This document shows positions 11,170 to 22,013 of a stretch of 64,000 bases of DNA, piece by piece. Each line of letters starts with the position of its first letter. Within the stretch, counting starts at the first letter, position 1. This DNA comes from Phaseolus vulgaris (taxonomy: Eukaryota > Streptophyta > Magnoliopsida > Fabales > Fabaceae), in assembly GCF_000499845.2 (NCBI RefSeq), contig NC_023757.2, forward strand, positions 2,142,118-2,206,117, read 5' to 3'. A program made the translations under genes and the position numbers. The notes beneath the pieces are model-generated. The model searched no databases. It worked only from the letters and a program-made list of their open reading frames with translations, and was not told the origin of the DNA.

Positions 11170-13320
11170 TATTATATTATTCTATTATTATTTCCAATAA
11201 ATAAACAACTCTATATGTATACTTTACACCAGAAAAATTAATCATATATTTATTTTCTTTATCTTTAATAATATTTAAAGAAAATCACAGAAAAAAAACT
11301 TTTTTTTCTATCCTCCTTTATAAAAAAAAGTATAACTTCATGTAATACAATAGTTTAAAATTTAGATTTAAGATTCATCATAAGAAGTGGTGCGAAAAGT
11401 TATTTTTTACAAATTTTTTTTATAGATTTTATAAAAGTCTATTTATTTAAGTGAATTAAAAATTTAAATTTACAATGATTTAGATGTATATCTATTTTAG
11501 CAATATAGAATTATGATATAGAAGCAATAAATAAAAAAGTGGGAGACCCTAAATTTGAATTGTTGAATTATTGAGGTCCCTATTAGCTAGTTGTATAGGA
11601 GTGAGTGTAGGCAATCATAATTTAGAAGTTGACGTGATGGCTGAGTTGCAACCCATCACTGCCCAACTCTCACAACCTTATACTAACATTCAATACGAGG
11701 TCCATTGTTAACAACCTTGGTTTCATGGTTTGGTTTTATAATCATTACAATAAATATTGAATATAAAATGTTGCATGATCACAACTAACGATACGCGTAA
11801 GAACACTGTAAAATCAACCATACCAGAGAGGACAATGAAGCTGGATCTAGCTTTTTTTTGCTTCAATGGGATAAAATAATGATAATTCATACAATTTTTA
11901 AAATATATTTTTCGTTCCAATATTTTTATTTAAATGTTAACTTCCTGATTATTACCAAACTATTGGAATGAGTTTATATTTTTGTTTACATAATAATCAA
12001 ATTTATTTGTTATATAAAAAGAAGTAAAGATTCTTTCCAATGATTTTTTTACTATAAATATTTTTTTAAAAAAATTTAGATTAAAAATAAAAAACAATTT
12101 TACTATAATATATAAAATAAAAATATATTTAATCTCTTTTATATTTTTTTTTTATGAATTGGAGGTATAACAAATGAAAATACATGAGGAGTGAATAAAG
12201 TACATTCAATTTTTCCAATTAATCCTAATTAAAAATATAATTAATCTTCAGTAATAAAATTTAGAGAATTATAATCTTGATCTGAATTTAGTATCATATT
12301 TAATACATTATTTTTTCCATGTTATTTAATTATGAATCTAAAATTTCATAATCATATATATATATATATATAAGGTATTGAACTTAATTTTGGTACATAT
12401 TAAATAATTAAATCGATTTGTTTAGTTAACCTTTTTAATTTATAACTTTCCCTATTTACTATAATATACGAAATGAATGCTAGGGGTGACAATTTTTATC
12501 AGAACAGAATATAAGTTCATTTGATCAGTCTTTTCTTGTTGCTGATTAATTTGGTATTTTATGGTATGTTTAGTTAAAAAAAGGAAGAAAATATATGAAA
12601 AAATAAAGATTATTCGATTAAAAAGAAATAAAATGAAAACTATCTCTATGAGATTATCTGATTCAAAAATAAGTAAATAAATATTATTTAATTATTCTTC
12701 TTAATTAAAATTAATTTTATTTATTTATTATTGGAAAAAGGTTTAAGAAAACAACTTTTAAGTCTTCCATAATTATCATGAAACTACCTATGGTAAGAGA
12801 AAAATTAATTATACACTGCTCTTTAGAAACATTTTCAAGTTTTTGATAATCATGAAACTGCTACATATGTGATAATCTAAGAGAAACCGCGGTTTGAAAT
12901 CTGATCCCTGTGACAGAGATGTGCAGAACATGATGATGTAGGACATAGTCATAAGAATAATAATAATAATAATGATAAAAGAAACCAAAGTTATGCAGAT
13001 CAGAAACCAGACAACAGTTTCCATTTCTTAGTGCAAAAGAAACAGCTAATCCCATTATCATGGATCCTTCTCTGCATGTTTTTTGGTAGATGAAATTACA
13101 AGTTAGGGGTGTGAAACCATGGTAAAGTATGTGACAAACTTGTTCAAATATTAAAATATGATCATTAACTCAAATGGCCTAATGCTGCCAAATTACTGTG
13201 AAACTGAAATTGGAATACAGAGAATCCTGATTTGTACTGTGTTTGTGGGACAACATTAGTCTTATGTATGCATTATTTTATGCATTAAATTTCAGCATAT
13301 TTGTGCACACACACCTTTGT
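11170..13320. other. AT-rich intergenic DNA upstream of HIPP
   Basis: No gene or complete element is visible. It includes a short (TA)n tract near 12354-12372 and an AAT microsatellite near 12956-12974. The last part contains the HIPP promoter. Confidence 0.4.
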
Positions 13321-13324
13321 TCTC

Positions 13325-13332
13325 TATATAAG
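13325..13332 (+). promoter_or_regulatory. Probable TATA box of the HIPP gene
   Basis: TATATAAG, preceded by a CT-rich stretch, lies 137 bp upstream of the HIPP start codon. That spacing would allow a 5' UTR of roughly 100 bases. It is a good match to the plant TATA consensus, but the transcription start is not known. Confidence 0.55.
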
Positions 13333-13468
13333 GGAACCACTTCTTTATAGACCTATAAACTGGTACCTCAAAATCTGGTCCTAGACAAGAACATAGAATC
13401 CCTTGTTCCTCCTTCAACCTCTCTCTATAAGGACTATTTTTGCTTCTTTGTTGAGAGAAACCAAAGCC

Positions 13469-14795
13469 ATGGGAGTTTTTGACTATATTTCAGATTTTTT
13501 CTCAGTGGCACCTACCACTGGAAAGAAACGCAAACCAATGCAGGTTTGCACCAGATTTTTATTGTGTTATATTATATATCATGGTGTGTCTAGTGTTAAA
13601 GAAAATTCTGATTTTCATGCTTCTCCTTTCTCTTCCAGACTGTAGAAATCAAAGTGAAAATGGACTGTGATGGCTGTGAAAGAAGAGTTAGAAATTCTGT
13701 CGTCCACATGAAAGGTGAACATCTGTGTCCATTTTATTCACACATCACGATTTGGTCACTTTTATAGCAAGAAATGGAAAACTAGACCAACTAATTTATT
13801 CTCTTTTTCTTTTACAACTTGAATTCTGTTTCATCTGACATGTTTTTCTTCATAAATTTGCAAAAGTTCTAACATGGCACTTTCTTTTCACCTCTCTTCT
13901 CTTTGTTTCATTATGCTTTCATCTCCTGATAGGGTGACTTTGTCAGATATAATGGAGTCATTTAATACAGTTCCAAAAGCTTTTTTGAAATTGAAGAAGG
14001 TCCTTTAATAATGATTCTGTTTCTTTAGTGAAAAAGTACAAGCTCTCATAAGAAAGAACATCAAAACCAAACTTTTTTTGGTTTTTTCATTCTTTTCTTG
14101 TTTCTCAACAATTCATGGCCTCAAGGTGGAATAGTAAATGCAAGCTGTTGGTAAACCTAACAGTGGTTACCCTGCTGTGGAGTTGTTGTGATGATCAAGT
14201 ACAAGCCTGTACTTTTTTACTTGCCACCATTCTTGTCTAAAATTTCACAATTTGTTTTTCTTTTTGGATCATTTTACATTTGATCATATACTATATTAGA
14301 TAACTAAAAGAGCCTTTCACTTTTTTTCAGATTGTTTTTTCAATATATATTTATAAATTGTTCTCATAATTAGTTAAAAAGAATCATTGTTGACCTTACC
14401 CTTTTGTTTTCTTATGATGTAATGGTGAAAAGATAACTTTTTTCTCCTTTATATGCAACACATGAGTAGAGGGTTGAAGTGAAAAAGTTTTGAACAATGC
14501 AGGTGTGAAGCAAGTAGAGGTGAACAGAAAGCAAAGCAAGGTAACAGTAACAGGTTATGTGGACAGAAACAGGGTCTTAAAGAAGGTTCAGAGCACAGGA
14601 AAAAGAGCAGATTTTTGGCCTTACATTCCCTACAACTTGGTGGCTTATCCTTATGTGGCACAGGCATATGACAAGAAGGCTCCATCAGGTTATGTGAAAA
14701 ACTCTGTCCAAGCACTACCTGCTCCAAACTCACTGGATGAGAAACTCACCTCTCTCTTCAGTGATGAAAACCCCAATGCATGCTCAATCATGTAA
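13469..14795 (+). CDS. Heavy-metal-associated isoprenylated plant protein (HIPP)
   Basis: Three exons (13469-13543, 13639-13714, 14503-14795) with GT-AG introns join to 147 aa. The start MGVFDYISDFF is typical of the group. An HMA domain spans about residues 26-90, with the metal site MDCDGC (Cys35 and Cys38) inside TVEIKVKMDCDGCERRV. The HIPP-type core YDKKAPSGYV follows, and the protein ends CSIM, a CaaX box for farnesylation of Cys144. HIPPs bind metals such as Cu, Zn or Cd through the CxxC site and attach to membranes or enter the nucleus; roles include metal homeostasis and stress signalling. The first intron falls just before the HMA domain and the second splits it, as is usual for this clade. 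The exact orthologue was not determined. Confidence 0.95.
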
Positions 14796-15117
14796 AGCAT
14801 CACAATAATGTACCATAAAACCTTTCAACTTAATAAGGGTTGCATCAGTTTTTGAACAAATAGGGTAAGAACCAGACTGTGAAACTGTTGCTGATGTAAG
14901 TTGTGTGTGTTTACAAATGGCTAGGCACCAAGTTTTGTTATTGAGATAGAAGAACGTGAGAGGACTGTTTTGTTTGATCATACTTCATGGTGTGAATTCC
15001 TTGTACAAACAAATTTTCTTGTTTTTTTTATGCTTAGAACTTGTTTATTAAGCACTACATAGGGTCTTTTCTAAGCTTACAGAATTCAGAAACTGGTATT
15101 ATGCTTGATAGAAGATA
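14796..15117. other. 3' flank of HIPP
   Basis: Probably the HIPP 3' UTR and downstream DNA. No other gene, RNA or repeat end is visible. Confidence 0.4.
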
Positions 15118-15405
15118 ATACCCTAATTTCTATTTGATCTGCAATCTCCAACACATCCCTTCACGTCAAGGTTACCAACTCGTGCGTGTGTGGAAATATA
15201 TGTTAAAGATTGTTCAATAACGGTCTGATAGCAGATGACATGATAAATACAACAAAGTTAAGATAGACTTTAAATAACTCTGATACCATATTAAAAAGTG
15301 GACTTTGAACCTACTCAATTTCATAAAAACGCTTCTAAGATCAGGTTTGCACCCACTTATAAATAATGAAATATCATAATCTCTAATTTCATGGAATCTC
15401 CAACA
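15118..15405 (-). mobile_element. TRIM element with one LTR and primer site (copy B)
   Basis: On the minus strand an LTR runs from 15405 (TGTTGGAGATTCC) to about 15291. It is followed by TGGTATCAGAG at 15288-15278, the primer-binding site for initiator tRNA-Met. A short non-coding interior of about 110 bp ends in a purine-rich tract (GACGTGAAGGGATG), and then the start of the second LTR (TGTTGGAGATTGC) is cut off near 15118. The order LTR, primer site, polypurine tract, LTR with no coding interior defines a TRIM. The terminal truncation shows the copy is no longer complete. Confidence 0.8.
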
Positions 15406-16476
15406 ATAATGTTTTTTTATTATTATAAAACAAGAAAAAAAAAACAGTATTGTGGTGACATTTGCTTATTTTTTGTAAACACTTTCATATATTCTCTTGG
15501 CACTGAGGAAAGTGTATTTGCTTTGCTTCCACCATGAAGAATAGGTGATGAACACAGACTCAACTTCACCCCATTTCAGTCACTGACAGTTGTACTAGAT
15601 GACAATTCCAGAATAAAATTCCCTGGACCTTCTAAAGATATCAACTATACCAGATAATAAAAAAGTTTGCAGTATGAGACACCAATTCTATCCAACAAAA
15701 AAATTTTGATCAGCAAAGAATGAATTTGAATAAAAAATCATTGTTTTGGGTTTGCTCACTATTAATAATGGTAGCTGTTACATGTTACCACCACTCTCAA
15801 ATTTGCAATCATTCACCAAGAAATGGCAAGATCTATTCACTGTGGTTCTTAGAAGTTGTAAAAAATAAAATGAGGTAATTGGATAAAAAAAAATTAAGAA
15901 ATTTAAGATTTTAGAATTTTATAAAGATAATTAATTAATTTAAATTTGATTATTTCAGATTTCAAGTATTGAGATATATTAGATATTATATATAAAAGAA
16001 GAATTTGAGCCCACAACTTATTTTTTTCATTTCTATCACCACTCCAATCATGATATATATGTTATTTTAGATTTATTTAATGTAAAATTAGTTTATTTAT
16101 ATTCAAATTTCTTACTTTAATTTAAATATTCATCATAATTAATTTCAATTTTTATGTCATCTTTCAATAAAAAAAATTCAATTTATCCTAAATACAGAAA
16201 ATTTATCATATAAAAAACTTAACTATATATTAAAAATATAAATTTCCTCAATTTTTCTCCTAAAAATGCATTCCAGTGTTATTCTCTAAATCAGAAACAT
16301 AAATAGTAGATCAAATTATAAAATTACAATCAATACTGGTCTAAGTACAACTTTTTTATTGTGAATAAAAATAATAATTAGAAAGAATAATTTAATTAAA
16401 GATAGATTATTGGATAATAATTAATGATCTGCACTTCATAAATAGTTATTTCGAACGATGATTATCCAAAAAAAAA

Positions 16477-16477
<1 letters not shown>

Positions 16478-16511
<34 letters not shown>
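16478..16511. repeat. (TA)n microsatellite
   Basis: About 17 uninterrupted TA units. It is one of three long TA tracts within 1.2 kb. Confidence 0.95.
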
Positions 16512-16515
<4 letters not shown>

Positions 16516-16932
16516 GAAATCCTGATATAATACTTCAATGATTTAGACTGGAAAATTTAAAGTGAGAGTTTCACTTTTCTTGATTAAAAAACTTAAGATA
16601 AAATTATAAAAAGAAATGGGACATTATGGTAGAACATTTTCATGCAGTAATTTATTACATATTTTTTACTATTTTTCCATATAATTATAAGGAGGAAGCT
16701 GAGCTCATTATGATGATTGTTGAATGCAGATTTCACCCAGTTTTTTGGAGCCATTAATGTGGAAACTTCAACAATATTCAAGCTTTTGGAAAAGAATGGA
16801 ATAATAGAATTTAAGTAACTTTAGTGAATATTTTAAGGTCCCTTGTGAAGAACATAGGTGGTCCCTAATAGAACTAGGGCAGGTGATAGAAGGAAAAATA
16901 ACCACCACTTTCATTTCACATAAGAAAATAAA

Positions 16933-16936
<4 letters not shown>

Positions 16937-16981
<45 letters not shown>
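16937..16981. repeat. (TA)n microsatellite
   Basis: About 22 uninterrupted TA units, the longest in the window. Confidence 0.95.
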
Positions 16982-16987
<6 letters not shown>

Positions 16988-17056
16988 GTTATTTTTGGAA
17001 GAAAGAAAAACACATCACAACTATTTTTTTTAACTGAGAGAATGAAAGATGATTTA

Positions 17057-17249
17057 ACTACCAATTATTTAGTTTCTAAATTTGGTAGAAAAATTTTAGT
17101 TGTTAATTAAATATCAATGTAAAATCCATTTAACAATAATAAAAACTAATTTAGATACTATTTTTTTTTAGTTTCTAAAATGGTTTCTAATTTAACTAAT
17201 TATTTTAGTTTTTAAAAATTAATTTTTATTTCATGATTTTCTTGTAGTG
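17057..17249. mobile_element. Truncated half copy of the CACTA foldback family
   Basis: The segment starts in CTACCAATTATTTAGTTTCT, which is the centre of the element at 10763-11164, and follows its right arm to the terminus CTTGTAGTG at 17249. The left arm is missing. The overall match and the shared terminal sequence show it is a diverged family member. Confidence 0.7.
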
Positions 17250-17643
17250 ATATTGTGAATAACAATCCACGAAAATCATTAAACCGAAACTAACTTTAAA
17301 GAAAACAAATAATTAATTACTATATTATATATCAATTTAAAAAATAATTTATAAATTTTATTAATAATAAAAACTACTTTAAATATCAATAACTTTTAAA
17401 TCTATAAAATAGTATCTAATTTAGTCAATATATTAACTATTTATTTTTTATTTTTAAAATTAATTTTTATTAAAAGTAAAATACAAAAATATTTTTATAT
17501 TATAGATATAAATGAATCAAATTACATTGATGTAACTTTTATTATTACATTGTTTATGTTATAATTATATATGTCAATATTAAAATTAAATAATGATAAT
17601 AATAGTAATAGAGTGATAATAATTTATATTTTTTAAGGGTTTA

Positions 17644-17648
<5 letters not shown>

Positions 17649-17685
<37 letters not shown>
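17649..17685. repeat. (TA)n microsatellite
   Basis: About 18 uninterrupted TA units, preceded by TTTAGGGTTTA. Confidence 0.95.
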
Positions 17686-17688
<3 letters not shown>

Positions 17689-18542
17689 GTGAAATTTAAT
17701 TAATACAAAAGATGTAAAGGGGGGTCCATTTCTTTAGACTTTATATTCCATATGATTAACTTGAAAAAAAAAAAGATGGAATATTATTTGGCACAGGATC
17801 CCATGGGATTAGAAAGAACCTGGAGAAAGCATTCTCTTCCCATTACTTCATTTTTCTTAGCAAGGAAGAAAGAGTTCTTTAGGAATTCTAGCTGCTCATT
17901 CCAATTTCACCATTATTTAACCATACAACTAAACAATAATTTAATTTAACTCATTCATCATCCATTTATATTATTATTTGAATCATATTTTTCTATATAA
18001 TTATTTAATATTGTTGTAGATGGTAAATTATTATAGAAAGTGTAGTTATTGATGATGATATTAAAAGAAGGGTAAAAATTGATGGGAAAAATCTAGTTAA
18101 AATTATAAATTGAGGGGAGAGGAATCTTTTACAAGAAAAATAAAAAAAAGAAGATATTTTAAAAATTTTAAAAAGGAAGTTATATATGCAAAATTACTAG
18201 GAAGTTATAAAAGATGTTTTCATAAATTAATCTATATATAGATTTTCCTTTTCATAAAAGTAAAAAGTAATATAATATATTCAAAAATTTGTAAGGTCAA
18301 CTTAGAAGACAAAATGAAGAAACATATTTATGGGTTTGCTCATCAATTTAATTAACTTCTTGTTTATATTTATGATTTATCCTTCTTAATTTATCTTTCC
18401 TTATTATTATATTTTGTTCACGATTAATTTACAATCTTGTAAATTACTTTTGCTTATGATATTTCACTTTGAATGTCACCAATTGTTCTTTTCACATTTT
18501 GAACTTTTAAATATTTGCTTGACATCATTACTGTTAATATTA

Positions 18543-18735
18543 AGAAGTATATTTTAAGTCTAACTCAATCTCATAAAATCGGTTTATAAGATGAGGTTTG
18601 CACTCACTTATATACTATGAAATTTTCTAATATCTAATCGATGTAGAATAACATATTATGGATGGTCCGATAATGACCCGTAAGCGGGTGGTATGATAAA
18701 CCCAACAAACACTCGCTAGAATATTGTTTTGATTT
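18543..18735 (-). mobile_element. TRIM element, interior plus 3' LTR (copy C)
   Basis: On the minus strand, interior sequence (GCGAGTGTTTGTTGGGTTTA and GGGTCATTATCGGACCATCC) is followed by an LTR ending in the AAGTCTAACTC-type tail near 18546. The LTR start is degraded (TTATTCTACATCGATTAG). The 5' LTR and primer site are not present. The left edge of the 538-bp tandem array begins about 130 bp further on. Confidence 0.7.
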
Positions 18736-18867
18736 TAATTCTTAATCATAAAAATTATTTTATAGCATTATTTTCTGCCATTAATCATGAATGAAATGTA
18801 TATTACTTCACATCTTAAAAATTAAACACTTTTTTTTAAATAATCTCCATCGATTCAAATGATAGAC

Positions 18868-21800
18868 TTGGTTTGCACAAAATTTCTGAAAAATTCTCCT
18901 GGAATAGTTTTTTCCTGAAATTCCACTCAAGAATCTCCACTGAATTTGGGACAAAACGCGACAGGTTTCAGGTCAAACGGATGAGTATTCGCCCACGAAA
19001 AAAATCAAACAGCTTCACACACAAACGAACCTTCCTTTCAGCCCTGATATTGATGAATAAAAAATTTATTGCCAATCTTATGGGAGGAATATGGGGCTCA
19101 AATCACAGCCAAAACTCAATTGACACAGTGACGAATGTCTGGTAAAAATTTCAGACCAAAATACCCAAGGAGTAAGGCGTAGTAAGTCCCAGACCGAGAG
19201 TGAACAAAACTGGTTTTCCGAAAACAAAACGTCCCGGCTTTTCTTCCCCGTATCTTCTTTTTGTGATTTGTTTATGGATGTGCCTCCTTACCTGGGTGCA
19301 AACAACATATGAAAGTACTTGTGTGAATTTTTTCAGTGCAATATGGACCCAGAATGAAATTGCAGAAATTAGGCCAAAATTTCACAAGTTTTGGTAGAGG
19401 ATAACCTTGGTTTGCACAAAATTTCTGAAAAATTCTCTCGGAATAGTTTTTTTCCTGAAATTCCACCCAAGAATCTCCACTGAATTTGGGACAAAACGCG
19501 ACAAGTTTCAGGTCAAACGGATGGGTATTCGCCCAAGAAAAAAATCAAACAGCTTCACACACAAACGAACCTTCCTTTCAGCCTTGACAGTGATGAATAA
19601 AAAATTTATTACCAATCTTGTGGGACGAATCTGGGGCTCAAATCTCAACCAAAACTCAATAGACACAATGACAAATGTCTGGTAAAAATTTCAGACCAAC
19701 CGAAATACCCAAGGAGTAAGGCGTAGTAAGTCCCAAACAGAGAGTGAACAAAATTGGTTTTCCGAAAAGAAAACGTCCTGACTTTTCTTCCCCGTATCTT
19801 CATTTTGTGATTTGTTTATGGACATGCCTCCTAACCTGGGTGCAAACAAGACATCAAAGTACTTGTGTGAATTTTTTCAGCGCAATACGGACCCGGAATG
19901 AAATTGCAGAAATTAGGCTGAAATTTCACAGGTCCCTTGGTTTGCACAAAATTTCGGAAAAATTCTCCGGGAATAGTTTTTTCCTGAAACTCCAACCAAG
20001 AATCTCCACTAAATTTGGGACAAAACGCGACAGGTTTCAGGTCAAACGAATGAGTATTCGCCAACAAAAAAAATCAAACAACTTCACACACAAACGAATC
20101 TTCCTTTCAGCCCTGGTAGTGATGAATAAACAATTTATTGCCAATCTTGTGGGATGAATCTGGGGCTCAAATCTCAGCCAAAACTCAATAGACACAGTGA
20201 CGAATGTCTGGTAAAAATTTCAGACAAAATTCCCAAGGAGTAAGGCGTAGTAAGTCCCAGACCGAGAGTGAACAAAACTGGTTTTCCGAAAACAAAACGT
20301 CCTGGCTTTTCTTCCCCGTATCTTCTTTTTGTGATTTGTTTATGGACGTGCCTCCTTACCTGGGTGCAAACAACATATGAAAGTACTTGTGTGAATTTTT
20401 TCAGCGCATTACGGACCCGAAATGAAATTGCTGAAATTAGGCCAGAATTTCAGAAGTTTCGGTAGAGGATAGCCTTGGTTTGCACAAAATTTCTGAAAAA
20501 TTCTTCTGAAATAGTTTTTTCCTGAAATTCCACCCAAGAATCTCCACTCTATGTGGGACTAAACGCGACAGGTTTCAGAAGTTTCGGTAGAGGATAGTCT
20601 TGGTTTGCACAAAATTTCTGAAAAATTCTCTCGGAATAGTTTTTTGCTGAAATTCCACCCAAGAATATCCACTGAATTTGGGACAAAATGCGACAGGTTT
20701 CAGATCAAACGGATGAGTATTCGCCCACGAAAAAAATCAAACAGCTTCACACACAAACGAACTTTCCTTTTAGCTTTGGCAGTGACGAATAAAAAATTTA
20801 TTGCAATATTGTGTGACGAATCTGAGGCTCAAATCTCCAAAACTCAATAGACACAGTGACGAATGTCTGGTAAAAATATCAGACCAAAATACCCAAGGAG
20901 TAAGGCGTAGTAAGTCCCAGACCGAGAGTGAACAAAACTGGTTTTCTGAAAAAAAAACGTCCTGGCTATTGTTCCCCGTATCTTCTTTTTGTGATTTGTT
21001 TATGGACGTGCCTCCATACCTGGGTGCAAAAACATATGAAAGTACTTGTGTGGATTTTTTCAGCGCAATACGGACCCGGAATGAAATTGCAGAAATTAGG
21101 GCGAAATTTCACAAGTTTCGGTAGAAGATAGCCTTGGTTTGCACAAAATTTCTGAAAAATTCTCCCGGAATAGTTTCTTCCTGAAATTTCACCCAAGAAT
21201 CTCCACTGAATTTGGGACAAAACGCGACAGGTTTCAGGTCAAACGAATGAGTATTCGCCAACGAAAAAAATCAAACAACTTCACACACAAACGAATCTTC
21301 CTTTCAGCCCTGGTAGTGATGAATAAAAAATTTATTGCCAATCTTGTGGGATGAATCTGGGGCTCAAATCTCAGCCAAAACTCAATAGACACAGTGACGA
21401 ATGTCTGGTAAAAATTTCAGACAAAATTCCCAAGGAGTAAGGCGTAGTAAGTCCCAGACCGAGAGTGAACAAAACTGGTTTTCCGAAAACAAAACGTCCT
21501 GGCTTTTCTTCCCCGTATCTTCTTTTTGTGATTTGTTTATGGACGTGCCTCCTTACCTGGGTGCAAACAACATATGAAAGCACTTGTGTGAATTTTTTCA
21601 GCGCAATACGGACCCGGAATGAAATTGCAGAAATTAGGGCGAAATTTTACAAGTTTCGGTAGAGGATAGCTTTGGTTTGCACAAAATTTATGAAAAATTC
21701 TCCCAAAAATAGTTTTTTCTTGAAATTCCACCCAAGAATCTCCACTGAATTTGGGACAAAATGCGACAGGTTTCAGGTCAAACGAATGAGTATTCGCCCA

Positions 21801-22013
21801 CGAAAAAAATCAAACAACTTCACACACAAACGAACCTTCCTTTCAGCCCTGACAGTGACGAATAAAAAATTTATTGTCAATCTTGTGGGATGAATCTGGG
21901 GCTCAAATCTCATCCAAAACTCAATAGACACAGTGACGAATGTCTGGTAAAAATTTCAGACCAAAATACCTAAGGAGTAAGGCGTAGTAAGTACAAGACC
22001 GAAAATGAACAAA
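18868..22013 (+). repeat. Tandem array of about 538-bp satellite-like units
   Basis: Units starting TTGGTTTGCACAAAATTTCT begin at 18868, 19407, 19937, 20475, 20600, 21134 and 21672. That gives five near-full units of 530-539 bp, one truncated unit of 125 bp (20475-20599), and a final partial unit of about 340 bp ending near 22013. Units look highly alike by eye and are less AT-rich than the flanks. Each contains landmarks such as GAGTAAGGCGTAGTAAGTCC and CAGCGCAATACGGACCCGG. Short open frames recur in each unit, but none has domain similarity I recognise. The period is close to that of the bean subtelomeric khipu satellite, which I recall as about 528 bp; identity with khipu is a hypothesis and was not tested. 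Confidence 0.95.

Larger units (their letters stand above)
15406..18542. other. AT-rich intergenic DNA
   Basis: No gene is visible. It contains long (TA)n tracts at 16478-16511, 16937-16981 and 17649-17685, and a half CACTA element at 17057-17249, listed separately. The sequence after 17280 carries scattered words of the same CACTA family but no clear ends. Confidence 0.4.

Noticed and set aside
16768..17110. Open frames across the (TA)n tract near 16940
   Set aside because: They encode only YIYI repeats from the microsatellite and have no support on either side.
18873..21893. Repeated open frames of 64-137 codons in the tandem array as a gene family
   Set aside because: They follow the DNA repeat period, occur on both strands, have no splice context or known domain, and are interrupted differently in each unit.
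18868..22013. CRISPR array
   Set aside because: Units are over 500 bp, lie directly adjacent without unique spacers, and the DNA is from a plant nucleus.
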